From positions 62,001 through 126,000 of the forward strand of contig JBDWDN010000007.1 of NCBI GenBank assembly GCA_039977295.1: 64,000 nt of DNA, written 5' to 3'. Source of the stretch: Hellea sp039977295 (GTDB lineage: Bacteria > Pseudomonadota > Alphaproteobacteria > Caulobacterales > Maricaulaceae). A model generated the notes under the pieces. It did not search any database. It saw only the letters and a list, made by a program, of their open reading frames with translations, and was not told where the DNA came from. The position numbers were made by a program, and so were the translations under genes. Shown in pieces: positions 27,173 through 36,000 of the stretch (the stretch's first letter is position 1; each line of letters starts with the position of its first letter).

Positions 27173-28188
27173 TGGTTGGTCAAATCACCCTAAAAAGTCA
27201 CCGCTTTCGCACAGAACGCGAGCAAAGCTGGCGTGAGCTGGAAGTCATTCTGAAGGCCATTGAAGGCCGCGGAATGAAATCTTTATCCGACGCTCAAATC
27301 GTCGCGCTACCGCGCCTTTACCGCTCTACCCTCTCCTCGCTCTCTGTGGCCCGCGCGACGTCACTCGATCAAGGGGTCATTACCTATCTCGAGAGCCTGT
27401 CGGCCCGCGCTTATTATATTCTCTATGGCTCGCAAGTTAGCCTTGGCAAACGGATATCAACCTTCTTCCTGCGCGATTGGCCGTTAGCCGCAAAAGCGCT
27501 TTGGAAGGAAACGGCCATCTCTGCCGCGCTCACCTTGCTGGCAGCCGTGCTTGCCTTTATCTTAGTCAAAAATAACCCCGACTGGTTTTATACCTTTATG
27601 CCCGACGCCATGGCCGAGGGCCGCACGCCTGCCGCGTCTGCGGAAACTTTGCGCGATACGCTCTATCATGACGGGAATTCAGATGGATTGGGCCTATTTG
27701 CGTCTTTCCTCTTTAGTCATAATTCCAAAGTCGCCATGTTTGCCTTTGCGCTGGGCTTTGCCTTCTGCATTCCGACTGCAATTTTACTTCTCTATAATGG
27801 ATTTATCCTGGGGAGTTTCGTTGCTATTTTTTCGGAAAAAGAACTCGGTTTTGAAGTTGGCGGCTGGCTCATCATTCACGGCGCTACGGAAATTTTCGCC
27901 ATTATACTCGCAGGCGCAGCAGGCATGCATATCGGAAAGGCGGTGGCCTTTCCCGGCGAATTAACCCGCACAGAATCCGCCTCCAAAGCTGGCGGCACGG
28001 CCTCGCTCCTAATGGCAGGGGTTGTTATTATGTTATTTTTTGCGGGGCTTCTCGAAGGATTTGGCCGTCAGTTGATTACAAATGACTTTATTCGCTACGG
28101 CATTGGTCTTGGCACGCTTTCCATTTGGGGTCTTTATTTTTACGGCCCACGCCGCGTTGAGCCTGAATCTCTTGAAGGCAAACTTTAA
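27172..28188 (+). CDS. Stage II sporulation protein M-like (DUF95) membrane protein
   Basis: This 338-residue protein has a soluble helical N-terminus (about 1-110) and then at least five membrane helices (about 118-330) with the SpoIIM/DUF95 pattern, including FGVGF-like repeats around FAFALGFAFCIPTAILL and the conserved HGATEIFAIILAGAAG. In non-sporulating bacteria it accompanies MoxR/DUF58/RDD genes. Function is unknown. It overlaps its neighbours by one base on both sides (TAATG), so it is translated as part of the operon. Confidence 0.9.
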   Translation: MVGQITLKSHRFRTEREQSWRELEVILKAIEGRGMKSLSDAQIVALPRLYRSTLSSLSVARATSLDQGVITYLESLSARAYYILYGSQVSLGKRISTFFLRDWPLAAKALWKETAISAALTLLAAVLAFILVKNNPDWFYTFMPDAMAEGRTPAASAETLRDTLYHDGNSDGLGLFASFLFSHNSKVAMFAFALGFAFCIPTAILLLYNGFILGSFVAIFSEKELGFEVGGWLIIHGATEIFAIILAGAAGMHIGKAVAFPGELTRTESASKAGGTASLLMAGVVIMLFFAGLLEGFGRQLITNDFIRYGIGLGTLSIWGLYFYGPRRVEPESLEGKL

Positions 28189-29045
28189 TGGCCGGCGTTA
28201 TCTCACAGCGCGTGGTCGATCAGCGCAAGCTCATCACCCCCGAAGGTATCGACTTGCAGGTACAGCTTGCCGATATTGGCGCGCGTATTGGGGCTTACTT
28301 TATTGATCAAATCATTATCAATGTAGGACTTATCATTGGCTTCTTTGTTATTGTCCTAGGCGGCCTGGCTGCGGGACCCGAAATCGCCATTACGGTTTTC
28401 ATTCTGATCAACTTCTTTGTCCGTAATTTCTATTATATGTTTTTCGAGATGGGCCCCAAAGCTGCAACACCTGGCAAACGCATCAGTAAGATTCGCGTCG
28501 CCTCTCGCACCCAAGCGAGGTTAACCGCGAACGCAGTCTTCGCCCGTAATGCTTTGCGCGAGATTGAGATTAACTTACCGCTCTCCTTCGTCTTCATGGG
28601 CGGAGGGTCGGTGGATGGCTGGATAGCTATTCTTGGGATGCTCTGGAGCGGCATCTTCCTCTTCTTCCCGCTCTTTAACAAAGACCGCCTCCGGGCCGGT
28701 GACCTGATTGCGGGCACATGGGTCGTGCGCGCGCCCAAGCCCATTCTCGCCAATGACCTCGTCTCAGAAAAAACAGAGTTAGATTCGGCCTATACTTTCA
28801 CCCCAACGCAGGTTGAAGCCTACGGCGTTCACGAACTGCATGTGCTGGAAAACGTCATCCGCGCCAATGACCAACAAACCGTCATCGATGTCTCAGACCG
28901 TATTCGCAATAAAATAGACTGGGCAAAAGGCATGTCCGAAACCGACCTCGATTTCTTGAAGGCCTATTACGCAGCGCTACGCGGAAGGCTGGAAACGAGA
29001 CTTTTGTTTGGGGTGCGGCGTAAGGATAAGTTTGATAAGACTTGA
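28188..29045 (+). CDS. RDD-family membrane protein
   Basis: This 285-residue protein carries an RDD domain (about 18-175) with three membrane helices. The conserved features are ADIGARIGAYFID near 27-39, GPKAATPGKRISKIRV near 89-104, and DRLRAGDLIAGTWVV near 165-179. The C-terminal 100 residues are soluble and helical. It closes the DUF4129-to-RDD operon. A possible decayed repeat of its last codons appears 370 bp downstream (29411-29440). Confidence 0.9.
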   Translation: MAGVISQRVVDQRKLITPEGIDLQVQLADIGARIGAYFIDQIIINVGLIIGFFVIVLGGLAAGPEIAITVFILINFFVRNFYYMFFEMGPKAATPGKRISKIRVASRTQARLTANAVFARNALREIEINLPLSFVFMGGGSVDGWIAILGMLWSGIFLFFPLFNKDRLRAGDLIAGTWVVRAPKPILANDLVSEKTELDSAYTFTPTQVEAYGVHELHVLENVIRANDQQTVIDVSDRIRNKIDWAKGMSETDLDFLKAYYAALRGRLETRLLFGVRRKDKFDKT

Positions 29046-29096
29046 GGAGTTTTTAGATAGTCTCCCCCCCCCCGCGTGACCGGGGTTTCCATAGAT

Positions 29097-29133
29097 GGGG
29101 GTGCGGGCTTCGACGCAGGAAGCCCGCACCCCC
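29097..29133. repeat. Strong 13-bp hairpin
   Basis: GGGGGTGCGGGCT (29097-29109) pairs perfectly with AGCCCGCACCCCC (29121-29133) across an 11-nt loop. It lies 52 bp after the RDD operon. There is no T-tract, so it may be a REP-type palindrome, an mRNA 3' stabiliser or a rho-dependent boundary rather than an intrinsic terminator. Confidence 0.6.
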
Positions 29134-29190
29134 ACGCCAAGAGGCAGTTTATAATTTGGATAACACCCCAAAACACAACACACCCGCTCA

Positions 29191-29208
29191 CCCCTGCGAA
29201 GGCAGGGG
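29191..29208. repeat. REP-like hairpin CCCCTGC-GAAG-GCAGGGG
   Basis: This is a perfect 7-bp stem with a GAAG loop. Palindromes of this CCCCTGCGAAGGCAGGGG type are common intergenic repeats in alphaproteobacteria (recalled knowledge, not checked here). Confidence 0.5.
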
Positions 29209-29309
29209 TTAGGCCATAGCTTAACTCAAATGGATGTTTCCCAATAGATAGCCGCGCCTCTTAATGGGTTTAAGTCCGTGGATTTGGTATTTTTTTAAAC
29301 AATGATCTA

Positions 29310-29353
29310 ATCCCTGCTCGTGTTGTTTGTCAGGACAAACAACGGGCAGGGAT
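29310..29353. repeat. Long inverted repeat, ~20-bp stem
   Basis: The arm 29310-29331 (ATCCCTGCTCG, then TGTTGTTTGTC) pairs with 29334-29353 (GACAAACAACGGGCAGGGAT) around a 2-nt loop with one mismatch and two extra bases. No adjacent T-tract. Such a long cruciform-like repeat may be a protein-binding or transposition-related site. Confidence 0.55.
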
Positions 29354-29640
29354 GAGCGGGGGAGAGGGCAGGAATGGACGGGGATAGAGTATAGGGATGG
29401 GCGTGGAGAGAGGCGCAAGAATAAATTCGATAAGACGTAGACCCGCTAGTCCTTGTCCTCCGGCGTAACCGGCGGTCTCCCTGCGTCTTACTCCTACTTC
29501 ATACGCGGGGAGACTCCCGAATAAATCGGGGGACAAAAATAAAGCACAACCGGCGACCTTTGCTAAAACATAACGCAGTGCTCTATTGAACCCGCGCGCC
29601 GCCTAGCTTAAGGACGGGAAAAATTATGTGAGGACTTTTC

Positions 29641-30594
29641 ATGCCGAATATCGTTATTTCAGGCTGCGGCAATATTGGTAGCCGCCTGTTGCAATCTGTC
29701 TCTAATATTGAGGACGCAAATATTGGCACATTAGACATTTACGGCGTCGATCCCTTTCAAAGCTCGCTTGACCTGTCGACAGAGCGTTTTCATCAGGAAA
29801 ATAAAGGCGGGCACTCGCTGCATATGTCAACCAATCCCGCTGACTTACCCTCAGAGGCTGACCTTCTTATCGTGTCTGTTGACGCGGCGAACCGCTTAGC
29901 GGCTTTGAGTTCTGTTTTAGAGCATTGCAAACCCAAAGCGATTATCCTTGAGAAAATTCTGTTTAATAAGTTTGAAGAGTTTGAGACGGTGCAAGCTATC
30001 TTGGACGATCTCGGCGTTCCCTGCTGGGTCAATTGTTCGCGCAATATCTGGCCGGGCTACCAGGCCCTGAAAGAGACTTTGGGCGGCAAAGCTGTCACCT
30101 CTTATACCGTCTCAGGTTCTGATTGGGGTTTGGGCTGTAACGCTATCCACTTTATTGCCGCTTTGGAATATGTTGCAGGCGAAGCTGTCACGTCATTGGC
30201 TATGGATGAAACGGCCGCCATTCGCGAGTCCAAGCGTGCAGGCTATAAGGAAGTTACAGGCACATTGACGGGAATCACGGCCTCGGGCGGTAAAGTCTCG
30301 ATTTCTTCTCTTCCTGCCGAAGGGCAACCTATTTCCGTCATTTTAGAAGCCGGAGCCGATAGCTACGTCATTGCTGAAGGTAAGACCATTGCCTTAAACG
30401 GCGGAGACAACGCGCCCTTCCCTATGCTTTACACAAGTCAGCTGACAGCGCCGCTGGTCCAAATTCTTAAAGACGGCCAATCAGACCTACCCAGCTATAC
30501 AGACTCAGTTCATCAGCATAAGGTATTATTCAAAGCCTTAAATGACGTATTTTATGGGGCGGGAAATAGTGAGGTTCAATGTCCGGTGACTTAG
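29641..30594 (+). CDS. Gfo/Idh/MocA-like NAD(P)-dependent oxidoreductase
   Basis: The 317-residue product starts with a Rossmann fold, ISGCGNIGSRLLQSV (about 6-20), and has the mid-domain block GSDWGLGCNAIHFI (about 160-173), which recalls Gfo/Idh proteins of capsule loci. It probably oxidises or reduces a sugar or sugar nucleotide used by the downstream glycan genes; the substrate is unknown. It begins the + strand glycan cluster and overlaps the next gene by 16 bp. Confidence 0.75.
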   Translation: MPNIVISGCGNIGSRLLQSVSNIEDANIGTLDIYGVDPFQSSLDLSTERFHQENKGGHSLHMSTNPADLPSEADLLIVSVDAANRLAALSSVLEHCKPKAIILEKILFNKFEEFETVQAILDDLGVPCWVNCSRNIWPGYQALKETLGGKAVTSYTVSGSDWGLGCNAIHFIAALEYVAGEAVTSLAMDETAAIRESKRAGYKEVTGTLTGITASGGKVSISSLPAEGQPISVILEAGADSYVIAEGKTIALNGGDNAPFPMLYTSQLTAPLVQILKDGQSDLPSYTDSVHQHKVLFKALNDVFYGAGNSEVQCPVT

Positions 30595-32615
30595 ACGCAA
30601 TAGACGGCGAAAAGGCTGCGGGGAAGACATCCCCCTGCAATATAGTCTTCCTGTCAATTCCTGACGCGGAGATGGAGACGCCGCTGACCGGATATGCGGC
30701 GCGTATTGTCAAAGAAGCTGATGCAGTACTCGCCATGAATTTTGGTGGAAAGCTCATCGATTTCATCCGCAGACACCTTCCAAAAGAACTTCTGAGCCTA
30801 TCAGATTCTCGCAATCTAGATTCTGAAACGGAACGCGCGTTATTTTCGCTGGTCAATTACGACATTTCAACAATTGCTATGGCGCTTGAAGATGTAAGGG
30901 TCTCAAAAGTTGCTACAGGTGAAGCTTGGGCTCTTGGACTACGCGCGCAAATTTTTAGAGAGCTCTATGCGGCGCATCGCTTAAGCCAAGTTCTGGATGA
31001 GGATTACGGCTCTATCGTAGTTGTAACCTCATCGATTTCGACTGTCGAAAAAGCTATTCTCTCCCGCCTCATTGATCTGCAACGCGCGGGCCGCGTTAAT
31101 GTGAACGGTGTCGGCCAGATTAAAAAGGGCCTGGTGACAGCTGTAGATGTTTCAGACATCACAAAAATGCGGGCAGGCCTCGCCAAGCGCCGCTTAACAT
31201 TAGATCTAACACCTGCGCCCATGGAGCTTGAAATTCTGGCCGGTGACTTTGGCGCCATTAAAGGCGAGCAGCCTTCACCCGCTGATGTTCTTTTGCTGCA
31301 CATGACCGACAATCCGATGTTTCACCAAAATATCGTGCCTATTCTAGATGAGCTTTCAAATCGTAAGATAAACTCTGCCGTTTTAATGTCAGGGGGTTTT
31401 AGCACGGATCTCTATAAGGGCCGCAAGCTTGGCGAAAAGTGGAATGTTTGCTCGGTTAATCAACAATTTCAAATAAAAGAAGAAGAGCAGCCTAAACGCA
31501 TAGCCGCCGCAATTGCTGACCGTATCGAGACCAGCTGCCTCGGCCTCTCACCGCCCATTAGCTGGACACCCCTCCTCGCGTCACAATCCCGCGCGTATAT
31601 GAACCGTACAGTGAGCCAGCTTTTAGCCTTCCATACCGCCTTTAACGTCATGATTGGCCGAACGAAGGCGAAGTCTATTTATATGACGCAATCACCAGAT
31701 ACGAACCCAATGGCCTATTTGGCGGTTTCCGCCTGCGGCGCGCGCGCGCGCGCCTTTTATAGCTTCTCCTCTTTCCTCAATAAGAGCGAGCGCACCCTGC
31801 CTTTCGTTGCGCCAGCGATTTTGCTGGCGGGCGGGCAGCATGACATTGATATTGTAAAAGAGCGCAATACCGATATTGGCGCTGAAGCCAGCGTCGTCGG
31901 TATTCCCGCGCTTGACGCTCTGATCGAAGCCAACCGCGATGATGAGCGTCTAAAGCTCGCCAGCGTGCTCGATGTCTCGGCGCGCCGTCCTATTGTGACC
32001 ATTTTGACAAGCCGGGCCTCACCCGAAGCCGAAGACCCGTGGATTGCGCGGCTTCTACGCTGGGGCGCCACACAAGATATTGATATTATTCTTGCCCGCA
32101 CAGCGCGCAAAGGCACAAAAGATCTGACGCTCTTTAAGAATATGGCCAAAACCCAGAACTGGGAGCATGTCAGCACCGTGGAAGAGACTTCTCTTGTCAA
32201 TGCTGCCCTCATTTCGAGCGACGTCGTTATCACCAATAAACCCTCCTTAGTTTATAGCGCGATTTCAGCTGGCGTTCCCATCATCCAAACAACGATCGGC
32301 GACAACATCTTAATGCCCGTCGAAACGGGCATGGGCTTTAGCGCCGCGTCAGAAGCTGAGTTGCAAGACATCCTGAGCAGTGCTTTGCTCGATGACGGGT
32401 TTGTTCCGCAGGATATTCAAGACCGCCGCAAAGTCTTCCTCTCTATGCTCAATGATGGCAATACCGAAACAGCCGCGCAGCGTATCGTACAAAAATTTCT
32501 CGATACGGAGGGCGTCATCAGTTTTGAATCGCCCTTCATTGAGAAGTTAATGCCAGGACGCTTCCCTAGTGATATATTTGGGGTCATTGCCCCTGCGAAT
32601 TTCAATACTGTTTAG
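30579..32615 (+). CDS. Putative surface-glycan transferase, 678 aa (GT-B-like C-terminus)
   Basis: This is a large soluble-looking protein of no exactly recognised family. The N-terminal half (about 1-330) contains alternating strands and helices. The C-terminal half resembles a GT-B / CDP-glycerol-transferase or sugar 2-epimerase fold: a Rossmann-like strand near 467 (RRPIVTILTSR) and SDVVITNKPSLVYSAISAGVPII (partly quoted; about 545-567), where such enzymes bind the nucleotide sugar. Overlap with the Gfo/Idh gene and its position in the cluster suggest a polymer-building or glycerol-phosphate-type transferase. Confidence in the exact activity is low. Confidence 0.7.
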   Translation: MSGDLDAIDGEKAAGKTSPCNIVFLSIPDAEMETPLTGYAARIVKEADAVLAMNFGGKLIDFIRRHLPKELLSLSDSRNLDSETERALFSLVNYDISTIAMALEDVRVSKVATGEAWALGLRAQIFRELYAAHRLSQVLDEDYGSIVVVTSSISTVEKAILSRLIDLQRAGRVNVNGVGQIKKGLVTAVDVSDITKMRAGLAKRRLTLDLTPAPMELEILAGDFGAIKGEQPSPADVLLLHMTDNPMFHQNIVPILDELSNRKINSAVLMSGGFSTDLYKGRKLGEKWNVCSVNQQFQIKEEEQPKRIAAAIADRIETSCLGLSPPISWTPLLASQSRAYMNRTVSQLLAFHTAFNVMIGRTKAKSIYMTQSPDTNPMAYLAVSACGARARAFYSFSSFLNKSERTLPFVAPAILLAGGQHDIDIVKERNTDIGAEASVVGIPALDALIEANRDDERLKLASVLDVSARRPIVTILTSRASPEAEDPWIARLLRWGATQDIDIILARTARKGTKDLTLFKNMAKTQNWEHVSTVEETSLVNAALISSDVVITNKPSLVYSAISAGVPIIQTTIGDNILMPVETGMGFSAASEAELQDILSSALLDDGFVPQDIQDRRKVFLSMLNDGNTETAAQRIVQKFLDTEGVISFESPFIEKLMPGRFPSDIFGVIAPANFNTV

Positions 32616-32806
32616 CTTGGTTTTTTAAGTCCCTGCCTTCTAGCTGAGCCTGCCTCCGAATTAGCGCTAGACACTCACAAATTTTATGTCTTCGCCTGTG
32701 TGAACTTTTCAATTGTTTCCTATGCAACAATTGACTAATAACCCTCACACACACTGGGGCGTGATCCCTGGCGCTGGGAATATATATTTTTAATTGGAGT
32801 AAACCC

Positions 32807-32974
32807 ATGAGACAAGTTGCAAAGAAATCCGCCGCTGAGCTTAAATCATTAAGCGAAGAATTGGCACTCGAAGCTGAAATCGCACAATACCGTGCTGACA
32901 TCGTCGAAGCGAATGTTCGCAAGATGAAAAGCCAAGCTGAATATACTAAACTTCGCGCTGCGATTAAGCGCTAG
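32807..32974 (+). CDS. Small basic helical protein, 55 aa
   Basis: ATG at 32807 has a well-placed GGAG (32796-32799) and opens a 55-codon frame ending TAG at 32972-32974. The protein (MRQVAKKSAAELKSL...RAAIKR) is rich in Lys, Arg, Glu and Ala, and is predicted almost wholly helical with heptad-like leucines/isoleucines, suggesting a coiled coil. It resembles no family I know. It lies alone in the 418-bp gap between the 678- and 1286-aa genes. It may be a small regulatory or scaffold protein. Confidence 0.6.
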   Translation: MRQVAKKSAAELKSLSEELALEAEIAQYRADIVEANVRKMKSQAEYTKLRAAIKR

Positions 32975-33033
32975 GTTTAAGGCAATTGGGCAAAGGGAAT
33001 AACCTTTGCCATGCCTTTTTCTAAGATATTATT

Positions 33034-36000
33034 GTGACATATTCTGAAGAGTATGAAACGCAACGGACGAGTTTAAGGCTCGTCCTTTTGTCGTTTGTTA
33101 ACCGCGTTTTTTTGTGGGTTTTGACCCGTTTTTCATCCAAAGCGGGGACCGGGCCATTCTGGCGCCTATGTAGCCGCTTTTTATTCTTAGAAATGCAGGC
33201 CCGGCAGTGGCGCGGGCCCCTCTCTTCAAAACCTTACATCCGTTTCGAACGCTATTTCGCGCATTCAGCTGAGCATTTAGAGCGTTTCCAAAACTTTGTC
33301 GCCGGAAACGGTATCTTGGTCGATTTACTCGCGTCAAATTGGTTTGAATATTTACCCATCAGAGAACGCGTTCCTGTCACATCACTGTTTCGCCGCATCT
33401 ATCAAAGTGAAAATGTCTGGCTGTCTTACAGAAACCGCCCCGCAATTGTCGACCGCATGAAGACACTCGATAATGTTGACCAAGACTCATTACCCCAATC
33501 CGTATTTATCGTGCCTGTCCGTTCTGTTGGCGGCGTCATGGGCGTTTGGCTAAAAATCACGAAGGTTTTCAGCGTCATCGGCGCAGCCATTGAAAATAGT
33601 TTCAAGGCCATATTCCGCGCTGTAGACGCTCTCTTCGGGGCCATCACATTGGGCCTCCTCAGCATTCCTGTGTTTATAATGGCCGTTTTGGGCTTTGCTT
33701 CACCCGGCATTCAAGCCTGGGTCACGCGTTCAAAAATCAATATGCTCTCAGGCCTGCGCCCCAACTCTAAAAAGATTGGCGGATACCTAAGCCGTTATGA
33801 GACGCTTTTTGCGAATGATCTCCCGCGCACGCAGAAAATGTCTAACATCTTAAAAAAGCCTGCCTTCAGGCCTTTTTTAACGAAACAGCGCCTTGATACT
33901 CTGGACTTTAATGACCGTGTTTTAGCATCGTCTCTCATGCGCCGCTGCGCCGCTGTGGACCCGCAATTTGCGGGGCTCCTAAACGCCGTCGATTTAAATG
34001 ACGCCATATCCGTCAGAAGCCAGCGTCATGTGGCGCAGCTTAATGAGCCTGGCGCGCAGCAAAAATCCGAATGGGAAACTTTCAAGAAACTCAATTCCGG
34101 CCAGAAACATAAAGCGGCTTCAAGCGCGGCTGTCGCTGCGCCTGCGGCAGCGGTAAGAGCGCCGCGTCTTCGCCCCGCGCCTTTGAGCGAAGCAATATTA
34201 AAGCAAGACGGTTGGTTTAACCCGCTTCAAAAGCATGATTTGGAATTTTCAACAGCTCTGCGCGAGCGCGCCTATAATGACGCCGCAGCCTATGTTAATA
34301 AGGCTGAGAATTTTAGTGCTCTATCCCCGCAAATGATGACCAAAGCCGCAGCTGTTATGGCTTTGCTGCAAAAGCCTTTCACCCATGACGCGGCAAAGGC
34401 AGAAGTAGATAATAGCCTGCTAGTCCCTGCGGCTATCCGCAACCGCAGCAGTAAAGAACAGGCCGAAAAAGCCCTCTCTGCCGCCCTGCCTCTCCTCTAT
34501 CCTAGCTATAAAGACGAAGCAGCCCGTTCGCCCATCGCCTGCTGGACGGCCCTCGAGGACGCGCTTGAAGATGATACAGAGTTTTCATATGCCGCAGAAG
34601 TTTTAACCGCTTCATATTCTGGCACAGCCTTTAACCGGATCACGGACCGCTCAGTCTCCTTTGACACTTTTATGATCACGCGGCTTGAAGAAATTCTTGA
34701 TAAGATCCGTCTTTGGGTCGATTGGGATGATTGCCCAACATCAGCACTAGCCGCTTACGCCCATGCTGCGGCCTCCGCCGGAGACCGCGCGAGTTTTGAT
34801 TTCTTCATCGTAACGCTGGATGGCCGCACAGGCGTTCCGCCGCGCTTTATTATTAATCTACGGGATAGTTTCTTTAACACAGGCATCCACCAATTAGATG
34901 CTGTATTATCGCCGGCCACAGCCGCGACTGAGACCTCGCAGCTTCTCACGATGGAAAAAGGTAAGAAATATCTTTGCTTGGTTGAGATGGGCGCTCGCGT
35001 CCAGGCCCTTCGTCAAATTGAAGGTGTTAGCGATAAGCTGCTCTGCGGTCCTGTTGCGCCGACGGACGCCATTAAGTTTCCAGCCGGGGCGACCTTGGTT
35101 CAAGCAGAAGATTTCATCCCGATGTATTCCACTGAAGATATGGAAATTGGGAAAGACATTGACCGCTTAACAGAACACTATCTCGACCAAGCCCGTAAGA
35201 CGCTTAAAACATCAGGCATATCGGAGCTTTATGAGGACGCTATCGAAGTGACTCATGCCACGATGTTCTTTGCCCTATATCGCGACGCTATTTCTGCCCG
35301 TATTTGCGAGAAACTCATAAAGACGGCCGGAAAATATGACGGCGTTATCCTGCTTGCGCGCAATGGCCAAATTCTTGGCAATATGATTGCGCCAGCGGCT
35401 GAGGCGGTTGGACGCGAGAATGTCTATCTCTCACTTGGCTCGCACCGCGCCCCAGAATTTTTTGGTGCGCTGACAACAATGCGCGCCGCAGCAAAATCTG
35501 CGAAAGCCAAAAAACCAGCTCCAAAAACAGAGACTGCAAAAACAGAGGCAGCAGACTCGACAGAATGGATGTCGGGCATGGGCGGCTGGATTTCCGACTC
35601 GATGAATTTCCACGGCCGCTCTATGCAATCTGTTGAGCCAGGCGCCTATTCTATCATGACGCTAGAACACATTAACGGCTATTATGACAGCTATCAGGCC
35701 CTTATCCGTGAAGGCTTACCCCATAGCAATGTCGAGCTTTTCACCTCCGCCGCCAATGTGCAGCTTAATGATCACATCAATGAGGACGGCTTTGCCCCTT
35801 ATGAAGGCGAGCATTCATTACGGCATTGTGTGCTGCGGCCCCGCACGCCCGATGCGCGCCCTTGGATGACGCCTTTCGTGCAGACATTGCGCGGTAGTTT
35901 TGACGGCTTTAAAAGCCCCTTTCTGCCACATTATCACGACATGATTTTAGACCGCGCCCAAGCCGTTTTCTCGCAGCGCCTCCCGCAAATCATGGACGCC

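Larger units (their letters stand above)
29046..29640. other. 595-bp intergenic block rich in hairpins; no gene seen
   Basis: This gap between the RDD gene and the glycan locus has no credible reading frame. It holds a run of ten C (29064-29073), the palindromic motif GCGTGACCGGGG, a strong 13-bp hairpin (29097-29133), a CCCCTGC/GCAGGGG hairpin (29191-29208), a long hairpin (29310-29353), a copy of the RDD gene end (29411-29440) and another GGCGTAACCGGCGG palindrome near 29462. It looks like a repeat-collecting intergenic segment at the boundary of two loci. Confidence 0.6.

Noticed and set aside
29064..29073. Run of ten C bases as a phase-variable tract
   Set aside because: It is outside any reading frame (19 bp after the RDD stop), so length change would not switch a gene on or off; a promoter effect cannot be excluded.
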